Assembly: GCA_948788915.1 (NCBI GenBank)
Contig: CAQFOZ010000022.1
Location: 1-38,747, forward strand
DNA length: 38,747 nucleotides
DNA from: an uncultured Muribaculaceae bacterium
Lineage (GTDB): Bacteria; Bacteroidota; Bacteroidia; Bacteroidales; Muribaculaceae
Reading direction: 5' to 3'
Shown here: piece by piece, positions 32,365 through 38,747 of the stretch
Position numbering within the stretch: the first letter of the stretch is position 1
Layout of the letters: each line of letters begins with the position of its first letter
Notes under the pieces: model-generated
What the model saw: only the letters and a program-made list of their open reading frames with translations
Database searches by the model: none
Told to the model about the DNA's origin: nothing
Position numbers and translations under genes: made by a program

Positions 32365-33069
32365 CAGTGGCAGAAAATAGTTGGCATTATCTTTGGTGCA
32401 ATATTTATATTGCTTCTGGTTGCTCTATATATCATTGGTACCAAGATGGGGTTTAGTGTCAAACAGCATAGAGAATCTGAGCAGTCCGAGATAGTTGCAA
32501 GAGTAGAAAGTTATATCAATAAAAATGGACGTTTGCCAGCTTCTTTGTCGGAATTAGGGTTTGAGCAGACACCGGGATTATACTGTTATAAAGTAAATAG
32601 TCTAAATCTCATCAGAACAGATTTTTCTAATAATGAATATATATTGGAGTGGTGGGATCAAAATCATAAAATATGGCAGTATTCTTCGGAGGAGCGAAAA
32701 TGGTATGATGAGGTGTACTTTGAGTTTGAGCCACCGATAAATATAGATACAATCCGAGGAATATTTAACGCATACTACGCGTCTCGTAATAATATGCGTA
32801 TAGTAATCGACAGTCTTAAAAGTAATGATGATATTATCTCAATTCTGGATTGTGACATTGAATTGAAAGCCGATTCATCGGCATATCTTCGATACTTTAC
32901 GGCCGATACATTACAAATGGAGGGGTGGGTCACTTTTTATCCCAATACGCTACCTGAATATTTGAAAGAATTTGGTACTTGGAAGTATTATGATGGACAG
33001 GGCAATTGCTATCGGAAATTCTGGAACTACAAACAAAACGGCAAACTGATATATGAAGCTGACCGATAA
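32359..33069 (+). CDS. Membrane-anchored hypothetical protein (GTG start)
   Basis: A 236-residue protein with a GTG start; no ATG lies near the N-terminus, and the GTG aligns with the ATG of the radical SAM gene in the 73-bp repeat. A membrane anchor at residues 7-27 is followed by a pilin-like opening (IVARVESYINKNGRLPASLSELGF), a pattern seen in pseudopilin-like proteins. A beta-rich remainder ends with LPEYLKEFGTWKYYDGQGN. It probably faces the periplasm. Its last bases overlap a broken gene starting MKLTDK. Confidence 0.65.
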   Translation: MKQWQKIVGIIFGAIFILLLVALYIIGTKMGFSVKQHRESEQSEIVARVESYINKNGRLPASLSELGFEQTPGLYCYKVNSLNLIRTDFSNNEYILEWWDQNHKIWQYSSEERKWYDEVYFEFEPPINIDTIRGIFNAYYASRNNMRIVIDSLKSNDDIISILDCDIELKADSSAYLRYFTADTLQMEGWVTFYPNTLPEYLKEFGTWKYYDGQGNCYRKFWNYKQNGKLIYEADR

Positions 33070-33204
33070 ACAAATTGACATATATCCAGGCATTGGCGAG
33101 TTATTGGTCTTATACTAATCAGTTTGTTGTTTGTTATAGTATGTTTCTTGATAACGAATCATCCTCGTGCAAGCATAGATATGATAACAGGTTGGAATAT
33201 CTGA
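33053..33204 (+). pseudogene. Frameshifted small membrane gene of the MKLTDK type
   Basis: ATGAAGCTGACCGATAAAC at 33053 repeats the opening of the genes at 30366 and 31694, but this frame stops after 21 residues. A second frame across the same stretch, HWRVIGLILISLLFVIVCFLIT, continues as a membrane helix to a stop at 33202-33204. A single frameshift near 33075 would join them into one short membrane protein. The overlapping frame 33075-33353 (92 residues, TTG start) is less protein-like. Confidence 0.4.
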
Positions 33205-33431
33205 TTTCGGCAAGGATGAAATATGAGATTATTCCTTTTCTGCATATTGAGATGTTTGTCATAACAAAAGTTGGAGGTGCAAAAGCTATAAGAGCAGATT
33301 ACTTAACCGAAGGCGGTAAAGACATCGGAATTGTGAATGCTTTGCATTGGTAACTAGAACTTTCCTTACTTATATGAAAATTATGCAAAGAAGGGTTGTA
33401 TGCAACGGCACATCGGAGTACTACGACAGCA

Positions 33432-34454
33432 TTATTTGAGGGGCTGCCCTGAATGACTGTAGATGAACCCTGAAGATTCCTTTACTGAACGGCAGAATGC
33501 CGTTGGTTGGCCTGCAACCGTAATAAAGAGGTGAACCGATCCGGGAATCAGAATGTATTTCAGTTCCACTCCAAGCTGTGTCAGCCGGTCTGCGAAGTCA
33601 GTGCCTTGACAACGGAGAATGTCGCGTTCTGCCGCTACAAGCAATGTAGGTGGCAGTTTGGATAGAACTGAGTCTGATGCTTCTGCAGGAGAGACCAAAG
33701 GATTGTATAAGTCTGAGGTATAAGCATTGTTGAAAGTGTTCATTAGTTCGCTGTCAAGTGCGAATCCTTTCCCAAACTGTTTCCAGGAATTTGAACCATC
33801 TGCATAGGCTTTCGTGACAGGATAGAATAAAATCAGACTGCAGAAAGTGCTTTCGGGGAAGCTCATGGCTGTGGCTATGGCAAGATTTCCTCCGGAACTG
33901 TCTCCCCCTACGGATATGCTGTTGCATTTCCACTCCTCCATATTGTCGAGAGCAAGATTTATCGCATCCATGCAATCGTTAAGTCCTTCGGGAAAAGGAT
34001 GTTCGGGGGCGAGCCTATAATCTACGGCAAGCACAGCAATCCCTTTTTCGGCCATCGCTCCGCAATATCGTGAGCAGCTGTTTATACTTCCAATAACCCA
34101 ACCTCCACCATGGAAATAAACAAGTAACGGTATAGTGTCGTTATCATAGCGGTTACTTCGGAAAAGGGTTAAGTTTTGACTTATTTCTGTCCTCGATATG
34201 TCTTTAGGCAATTCGACCGCAAGATTTCTTGCATTTCTTACATTATAGAGTAAGCCGCTTTCACCGGATATTGCCTTGCGTATAGCTTCCGCCTGCTGCT
34301 CTTGCAGTTTATCCGGCATATTGGCGAGAAAAGAATCTGCCTCAGTACGTTCAGGATTATTGCCGTAATCATTATTTGTAGAATACAATGAGCAAGTAAA
34401 CCATATTGCAAGTATAATAATAAAGAATTTTTTGAAATTTGATTTTGAAAACAT
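33432..34454 (-). CDS. Alpha/beta hydrolase of the HSL (GDXG) esterase family
   Basis: A 340-residue hydrolase. The oxyanion motif is HGGG (115-118). The nucleophile elbow GDSSGG has its catalytic Ser near 186; Asp278 in AAERDIL and His308 in PGSVHLF complete the triad. The N-terminus (about 9-22) is a hydrophobic signal or anchor, so the enzyme is probably exported. The family hydrolyses short acyl esters. It is monocistronic and convergent with the membrane-protein series; no strong hairpin is visible in the 78 bases between. Confidence 0.9.
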   Translation of the reverse strand: MFSKSNFKKFFIIILAIWFTCSLYSTNNDYGNNPERTEADSFLANMPDKLQEQQAEAIRKAISGESGLLYNVRNARNLAVELPKDISRTEISQNLTLFRSNRYDNDTIPLLVYFHGGGWVIGSINSCSRYCGAMAEKGIAVLAVDYRLAPEHPFPEGLNDCMDAINLALDNMEEWKCNSISVGGDSSGGNLAIATAMSFPESTFCSLILFYPVTKAYADGSNSWKQFGKGFALDSELMNTFNNAYTSDLYNPLVSPAEASDSVLSKLPPTLLVAAERDILRCQGTDFADRLTQLGVELKYILIPGSVHLFITVAGQPTAFCRSVKESSGFIYSHSGQPLK

Positions 34455-35440
34455 CGGACTAAATAAAACTAATGATCGTTATTAAACGATATAAAACAAA
34501 GTTTATCTATTATACTTCTTTTGATATATATTACAAGAATTTCTATATGGAATCAAGACATGGGGGCGTTTAGCTATTGTTTTGCCCGAGGCCAGAAGAT
34601 ATGTCACGTATACATAGATTCTTATTTCTCCTTTGGTTGCCACAAAATCGATTTCTCTCGCTTTTTTCTGCCTGTGCAAGTCCGAAGGTCCGTTTTTGCT
34701 CTTTTATAGCTAATTGTTAAATAAACTGAGAAAACATAATGTAACCTCCGTTTGCCTAAGTATCCAATAGTGTGATTTACAATTCGCGAATCGTAAATTT
34801 AATAAGAAATGTCGTATTGAACAAGTCATTCGTGATTCTCTCTTTATTTTTTATTACTGTACCTAAAAATGCAAGGCAATAATAACTTTATCACCTTGCA
34901 GATATTAAAAGACTTAGATTTTATAATGAGTGTCGAAATGTCGCTGATTTTTCGAGTTATGTCGGAGTTAGGCCTTTAGAACTTATTGAACACCATTTGA
35001 TTACATAAGAATTGGTCACATTTTTTTGTCACAATTTTCGTCACAGAAAAACTTGAAACGATTTTGTGACAGATAGTTGTCAGAGAAGGTCTTATACCGA
35101 TTCTCAATCCGATAGGATTAGACACGAAAAACCTCAGAACTATTTGATAGCCTGATGTTTGTCTTGTTTGTACTGATTTTAGTCCGAGGTTACAAGTGGA
35201 GCTGGAGGGACTTGTTCCTTACGCTCCAAATGCAGTTATATCAATCAGTTACATCCACCCATTTTTCTTGTGTAACGAGTATGTAACGATTCTTCTTATT
35301 CTTTCCCTGACGGCTCTCTCGCCGTGGCTACATGGTTGGTTTTGCGAATGCAGATATAATGAATTTCAGACACGTCCGCAAGTCAGAGGGTTCGTTTTAA
35401 GCATTGTTATGCAGAGTGTTAAAATTATGCTTTTGAGATT
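34455..35440. other. Gene-poor region with repeats and a tRNA-3'-end-like segment
   Basis: No credible gene is seen here. GTCACA occurs three times in direct orientation at 35015, 35028 and 35040, spaced 12-13 bases, and once inverted at 35065-35070. Read on the minus strand, 35197-35214 gives CAAGTCCCTCCAGCTCCA, which resembles the T-loop and acceptor end of a tRNA, with no tRNA body attached. Two copies of GTAACGA follow at 35272 and 35283. Core-plus-repeats layouts occur at integrase attachment sites, but no integrase gene is present. A left-over attachment site is possible, not proven. Confidence 0.35.
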
Positions 35441-35472
35441 TCAGACTCCTGCAACCTGAAGAATCGGCAGTC

Positions 35473-35709
35473 CTAAATGTTTTCGATAGACGAGATTGTC
35501 TCTATCGTGAAGTTATGGGTACCTCTCATCCATTTGCTTATTTCAGATTCTTTCTTGCCAAGCATATTGGCGAGATCTTTTTGTTTAAGACCTTTCTCTT
35601 CCAATATACTGTGAATCCTGTCAACGATCAGAAATGACAGGTCAACACGTCGTCTGACTTCGGGCGAAACTTTAGCCCGGCGAGCCTCTATAATGTTACT
35701 TCTTTTCAT
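35473..35709 (-). CDS. HigA-like XRE-family antitoxin, C-terminus frameshifted
   Basis: A 78-residue protein with an XRE helix-turn-helix at about 40-72 (LKQKDLANMLGKKESEISKWMRGTHNF). Relatives usually continue past IE.I with LG.PI..V. Here the frame stops right after IENI, but the next frame reads LGLPILQVAGV to a stop at 35441-35443. The break falls in a run of three T's, so loss of one T would explain it; a sequencing error is equally possible. The start overlaps the partner gene by 14 bases. The toxin gene precedes the antitoxin gene, as in HigBA systems. Confidence 0.8.
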   Translation of the reverse strand: MKRSNIIEARRAKVSPEVRRRVDLSFLIVDRIHSILEEKGLKQKDLANMLGKKESEISKWMRGTHNFTIETISSIENI

Positions 35710-36181
35710 CGCGGGTAAAATTTAAGTTTCCAATAATCTCCTTATCTACGATATAGATTGTGCCGTTAGACAGCCGGGACGATATAAACCGGCTCGTATC
35801 GACCAGTGTCTCGACATACTCCGACAGGGTCTCGCTATCTTGCCATGCGGCACAGTCTTTGACTCCTCCGTTGCCGAAGATGAGTATCTTGTCTGAAAGC
35901 CGTATACAGTAAAGACGTAGATTGCTTGTTTCAATAGGTATCGCGCTTACTCCATCGCCGAACGTCCCTTCGTAACGGAAGTATCGTTCCAGCGCACCGC
36001 TTTCTCCAATTCTGTCAAGCCATGCTATTATGGTGTCAATATCTTCATCATAATCGCATTCCTCAGGAAATTTCTCAAAGAATCTTTCAAGTTCAGAGAG
36101 TTCTTCCTCGCTAAGATGCACGCTATAAAAATTTACAGCGTCATGCTCTTCAATCAGTTCTATGGAGTATTTCTGTGCCAT
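35696..36181 (-). CDS. HigB-like toxin partner of the XRE antitoxin
   Basis: A 161-residue protein. The middle part, SNLRLYCIRLSDKILIFGNGGVKD, resembles the core strand of RelE/HigB and Gp49-like toxins. The N-terminal part (FEKFPEECDYDEDIDTIIAWLDRIG) is acidic and helical. It is longer than typical HigB (~100 residues), so the call is moderate. Gene order, the 14-base overlap with a helix-turn-helix gene and a strong own promoter (36205-36236) support a toxin-antitoxin pair. Confidence 0.6.
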   Translation of the reverse strand: MAQKYSIELIEEHDAVNFYSVHLSEEELSELERFFEKFPEECDYDEDIDTIIAWLDRIGESGALERYFRYEGTFGDGVSAIPIETSNLRLYCIRLSDKILIFGNGGVKDCAAWQDSETLSEYVETLVDTSRFISSRLSNGTIYIVDKEIIGNLNFTRDEKK

Positions 36182-36204
36182 ACTTAACTTATAAATTAAC
36201 TACG

Positions 36205-36236
36205 CAAAGGTAGTAACTCTTTTCCAATAGAACAAA
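36205..36236 (-). promoter_or_regulatory. Bacteroidota-type promoter of the toxin-antitoxin pair
   Basis: Read on the minus strand: TTTG (36236-36233), a 20-base spacer, then TACCTTTG (36212-36205), an exact TTTG-N20-TAnnTTTG match, 24 bases from the ATG of the toxin gene. Confidence 0.75.
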
Positions 36237-36399
36237 TAAATTCACCTAAAAGTTAAGTGTGTGGCTAATTTTTGTACTTTTGCTGTTATCAGAATGCTGA
36301 GTTGAAAAATTACCGCGTTAATATACCTACGATTTATCACTGTTGCATTCTTTTAACTGAAACACGCTGTTCATACATTACTGGCAGCAAAAAAAATAT

Positions 36400-37155
36400 T
36401 CATTCATAATATGCAAGCTCTTTAGAGACCACTATATCATACGCTGCAATCTTCACTCCACCTTTGGCAAAACTGCGCGTGCCGCTTCCGAGTGATATTC
36501 TTGAAAGATCAAGTTTTGAGAACCAGCAGTGTCGGGCCTTTTCCGCCATAAACAGGAAAAGTCGCTTTACTTTCACAGACGTGCAGTCTTCAAGCAACTG
36601 CTGGACAAGTGAGGCCCTTAGAGGTGTCAGCATCTCCATCAGATAATATATATCCATCAAGTCATAACGCATAGGCGAAAGCAACAGACACTCCATTATA
36701 GCCCTCTCCGGACTTGACACAGTCAGTGTCATGCCGCTATATTCTATCTGCTCTATTCCTTTTTCTCCTATAACTTTGGACGACACCTCCAAAGGATTCA
36801 TATCAAGTTCTGCCTGACTGATCCATTTAGGTAGAGGAGGTTTCACCGGAACGAATATGACTGCGGCAGGTTTCCCCATATTTATATAATGGGAAAATCC
36901 TTTTAATTCCAACGCAGTAGCCGCTCCTATATGGTATTTCAAGTCGTTTTGAGCCTTATATGATGCCAACACACCATATAAAGTCGGAGTATCACCGGCA
37001 AACCTATACACTCCGGTAGATATACGGAGCAGCCATCCGGATTCAACATAATCGGATATTTCGCTTCTACTTACACCTTGCCTCTCCAGCCACGATGTAA
37101 GCATGATACCATTAGAAGCGGTTCGCTGACGTATATTATTTATCTTAGTCCCCAT
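36400..37155 (-). CDS. abiEi: AbiEi-type antitoxin, orphan
   Basis: A 251-residue protein of the AbiEi family. An N-terminal winged helix (GIMLTSWLERQGVSRSEISDYVESGWLLRISTGVYRF, residues about 17-52) is followed by the AbiEi core (HIGAATALELKGFSHYIN, VSSPERAIMECLLL) and a C-terminal KGGVKIAAYDIVVSKELAYYE. AbiEi is the antitoxin of the type IV AbiE abortive-infection system and represses its own promoter. The AbiEii nucleotidyltransferase gene, expected directly downstream, is absent; the next gene on this strand, 218 bases on, is the HigB-like one. It is a solitary remnant or a stand-alone regulator. Confidence 0.85.
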   Translation of the reverse strand: MGTKINNIRQRTASNGIMLTSWLERQGVSRSEISDYVESGWLLRISTGVYRFAGDTPTLYGVLASYKAQNDLKYHIGAATALELKGFSHYINMGKPAAVIFVPVKPPLPKWISQAELDMNPLEVSSKVIGEKGIEQIEYSGMTLTVSSPERAIMECLLLSPMRYDLMDIYYLMEMLTPLRASLVQQLLEDCTSVKVKRLFLFMAEKARHCWFSKLDLSRISLGSGTRSFAKGGVKIAAYDIVVSKELAYYE

Positions 37156-37174
37156 ATCGGAATGATTATCTTTG

Positions 37175-37206
37175 CAAATTTAGCACCAAAATAAATTGGT
37201 GCCAAA
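37175..37206 (-). promoter_or_regulatory. AbiEi promoter whose spacer is a 20-bp palindrome
   Basis: On the minus strand: TTTG (37206-37203), a 20-base spacer, then TAAATTTG (37182-37175), an exact consensus promoter 20 bases before the ATG. The whole spacer, 37183-37202, is an inverted repeat GCACCAA-N6-TTGGTGC. A protein bound there would block RNA polymerase, which fits the known autorepression by AbiEi. Confidence 0.75.
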
Positions 37207-38001
37207 TTATTAAGCGAATTTTAATCACTGATGTCATCGAATGATAGTCCAGCGTGTGCAAGCCGCAATTTCCTTATAAGTGCGCGGAAAGAGGCGGAGC
37301 AATCATCATTGTTGGCGTCGGTGATCCCGTCAAAAGGCGACGGTGCGCGCACTGACACCTTTTGATAGCCTCCTGCCCATGGGCAACTGCGGAAATAACA
37401 TTCGCGAGTGAGCCGAAAGCGCAAGTCGGCGAAGCCGGTGCGCGGTGCAAAGCATTCGGACTCACCGCAACACCGAGCGCTGGCAACGCCTCCGAGATAA
37501 GCAACGGCTTCGCTGATGCCTACTCTGAGCCTGATTGCCTTTCCTCCGTGTTCAGTTTCGCCGTTGTCTGACAAGGATTTCACGGTAGCTCCGCCAGTCT
37601 TCGATTTTTTAACAGAGTTCAAATCCTGTCGTCTCTACTTATATTTCCCGTTGCGAGAGGCATAGCCAGACCTAACTGTCTTCTTTTGGCTGAAAGCCGT
37701 TTGAGGCGTTTGTCGATGGCCGCTCTACCTCACACCGCGTTCATCCGATTTTAGCCGGCTCACACCTATGATTGTCACTGAAGCGGAGGTGAGCATCGGG
37801 GACGCTGCTTTCATCTTTTCCGTTCAATTACCACTCATCCGTGTGCAGTACGCAGACTTCCTATGATTATTTCAAAGGCGATGCCACTCTTCACTTGTGA
37901 TTGCAGTCCACGGGTCGAGACAGTGATAAGCCGCCTTCCTGCGTTGTCGGCTTATCACAGATTCGCCCTGCTGGGACTGGTCAGTTCCATTTTTCAGTGC
38001 C
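37207..38001. other. GC-richer intergenic region, possibly mobile-element-derived
   Basis: Several overlapping frames exist (for example 37221-37622 on the minus strand), but none has a protein-like makeup and they compete on both strands. The stretch 37240-37560 is clearly richer in G and C, with many CG steps, than the DNA to its left. At 37613-37638 the sequence CAGAGTTCAAATCCTG, followed by TCGTCTCTAC, resembles the 3' half of a tRNA without its 5' half. The look of this block reminds me of conjugative-element DNA of Bacteroidales, but this is memory, not a demonstrated match. Confidence 0.35.
37923..37958. repeat. Perfect 11-bp inverted repeat with 14-base loop
   Basis: GTGATAAGCCG (37923-37933) and CGGCTTATCAC (37948-37958) pair perfectly. 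It is 44 bases from the 3' end of the acetyltransferase gene. It may be that gene's terminator, though it lacks a T-run, or a recombination or nicking site. Confidence 0.6.
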
Positions 38002-38457
38002 TTATTGTTTCTCCAGATAAATCATATCACGCAATGTTACCCCATCTTCAATAATAGGAGCGGGGTAATTATCTGTGAAGAAATCTGGAATACGATGAGA
38101 ATATGAATAGCCACATGATTTATAGAACCTCAATGTTGATGGCGTCTCTCCGGTTCCAAGAATGATCTTTTTATTTGAATGTTGTGATTCTACATATTCA
38201 AGCATCAGACGACCGTATCCATGCCGCTTGTATTTATCTTCAACGGCAAGATTTTTTATTTCGACAGTATTAGGGTCAAGATTTAAGGTTACGCAAACGG
38301 CTATCGGCTTACCATTAAATAAGCCGACATAAAGTGTTCCTGGATCAAGATAACGCTCAATCATTGTCTCTGATTCATCTCCAATTAGAAGTAGAGGAAA
38401 ATATTGTTTTTTATCTTTATCGACCTTGGTGATTAAAAAGTTGTCATCTGTTCCCAT
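38002..38457 (-). CDS. GNAT-family N-acetyltransferase
   Basis: A 151-residue acetyltransferase. Motif A with the acetyl-CoA loop is EIKNLAVEDKYKRHGYGRLMLEYVES (about 66-91; R/Q-x-x-G-x-G in the form KRHGYG). It is followed by IILGTGETPSTLRFYKSCGY, the usual motif B. The N-terminal strand LYVGLFNGKPIAVCVTLNL is also typical. The acceptor substrate cannot be told. A TAATTTTG box (38462-38469, minus strand) directly before the ATG may be its -7 element. Confidence 0.88.
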   Translation of the reverse strand: MGTDDNFLITKVDKDKKQYFPLLLIGDESETMIERYLDPGTLYVGLFNGKPIAVCVTLNLDPNTVEIKNLAVEDKYKRHGYGRLMLEYVESQHSNKKIILGTGETPSTLRFYKSCGYSYSHRIPDFFTDNYPAPIIEDGVTLRDMIYLEKQ

Positions 38458-38518
38458 ATCGCAAAATTACCACTTTTAAAACTTCGATAGTCGATAAACG
38501 CATAAAAAATGTCGCACG

Positions 38519-38689
38519 ATGAAAACGAACAACAACATATCAAATCCGGTGCCAATGAGCGCAAAAACGAAGCTTGCTTCGGGTTTGCCGAATGCAGCCC
38601 GGATTGCCGATTTCGGAAATAGACGAGGCAGAGCATCCATCTCCAGTCTCAACCGCATAAAAAGGTTCTCCTTTGGGCGGTGGGGATAA
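38519..38689 (+). CDS. Possible 56-residue basic protein
   Basis: MKTNNNISNPVPMSAKTKLA... is very basic, with Asn, Ser, Arg and Lys, ending FSFGRWG. It overlaps another plus-strand frame (ATG at 38509, TAG at 38620) and a 60-residue minus-strand frame, so the assignment is unsure. After the TAG, the 38509 frame stays open to the window edge and encodes a clear membrane helix (LLWAVGIIGAILGLVLWVF). The start of a membrane-protein gene is therefore cut off by the edge, perhaps beginning with the GTG at 38680. Confidence 0.3.
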   Translation: MKTNNNISNPVPMSAKTKLASGLPNAARIADFGNRRGRASISSLNRIKRFSFGRWG

Positions 38690-38747
38690 TCGGTGCAATA
38701 CTCGGATTGGTGTTGTGGGTGTTTCTCCGACCGATATTCCGAGGCGT

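Noticed and set aside
33075..33353. 92-residue plus-strand frame with a TTG start
   Set aside because: The first half is better explained as a frameshifted MKLTDK-type gene in other frames; the remaining part has no support.
34981..35100. CRISPR-like or iteron-like array of GTCACA repeats
   Set aside because: Only three direct copies of a 6-mer and one inverted; far too short and irregular for CRISPR, and no replication gene is near for an iteron origin.
35196..35459. 87-residue plus-strand frame with a GTG start
   Set aside because: Overlaps the tRNA-like segment and short repeats; the sequence does not look like a folded or membrane protein, and the start is poor.
37221..37622. 133-residue minus-strand frame and two overlapping frames in the GC-rich block
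   Set aside because: Three frames on two strands compete in the same stretch, as expected from GC-rich, stop-poor DNA. No domain is recognisable.

Overview
The window looks like a Bacteroidota chromosome, most likely Bacteroidales and possibly a Muribaculaceae-type gut commensal; this is inferred from style, not from a marker gene. Pointers are promoters of the TTTG-N20-TAnnTTTG type (two clean examples at 36205-36236 and 37175-37206), mostly weak Shine-Dalgarno sequences, a membrane-embedded AraC regulator, and TonB_C and carboxypeptidase-regulatory-like domains. I see no rRNA, intact tRNA, CRISPR array or intact transposase.

Region 1 (about 0.35-17.3 kb, minus strand) is a tightly packed array of 14 genes read from 17.3 kb down to 0.35 kb. 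In transcription order: a small helical protein (frameshifted at its end), a protein ending in NPGVIFD, a DUF1963/YwqG-like protein, a Sel1-repeat protein, a membrane protein with a split zinc ribbon, a JAB/JAMM peptidase, an E2-like (UBC-fold) protein, a 67-residue protein, an E1/ThiF-like adenylyltransferase, a ClpA/B-type double AAA+ ATPase, an SH3b membrane protein, an 835-residue membrane protein, a second NPGVMFD-ending protein, an exported WD40-caspase-like protein, and a small exported protein. JAB, E2 and E1 side by side are the core of a ubiquitin-like conjugation and deconjugation pathway. Here they share an operon with an unfoldase-like ATPase, several membrane proteins and a caspase-like peptidase. 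No classical ubiquitin-like modifier is visible. This is the most interesting part of the window.

Region 2 (17.3-22.8 kb) holds a 1.1 kb intergenic region, an AraC-family membrane regulator on the plus strand, and a satellite cluster of three genes, each paralogous to a Region 1 gene (NPGVMFD protein, small helical protein, zinc-ribbon membrane protein). A shared 12-bp element occurs upstream of both clusters in the same orientation relative to transcription, which suggests joint control by the AraC protein.

Region 3 (22.8-25.1 kb, minus) is ordinary housekeeping: YccF, a flavin reductase-like protein, a YjbQ-family protein and an unknown protein.

Region 4 (25.3-33.3 kb, plus) begins with a PflA-like radical SAM protein. 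Two proteins follow that share a near-identical cysteine-rich N-terminal domain placed before a signal-peptide or lipobox segment. Then comes a chain of translationally coupled small membrane proteins, two of them PH-domain-like. A 73-bp direct repeat lies in front of the first gene and again in front of the last intact one.

Region 5 (33.4-38.7 kb) carries an alpha/beta hydrolase, a HigBA-like toxin-antitoxin pair whose antitoxin is frameshifted, an orphan AbiEi-type antitoxin with an operator-like palindrome filling its promoter spacer, a GNAT acetyltransferase, and gene-poor DNA with tRNA-3'-end-like segments and a strong inverted repeat. This suggests an eroded mobile-element boundary.
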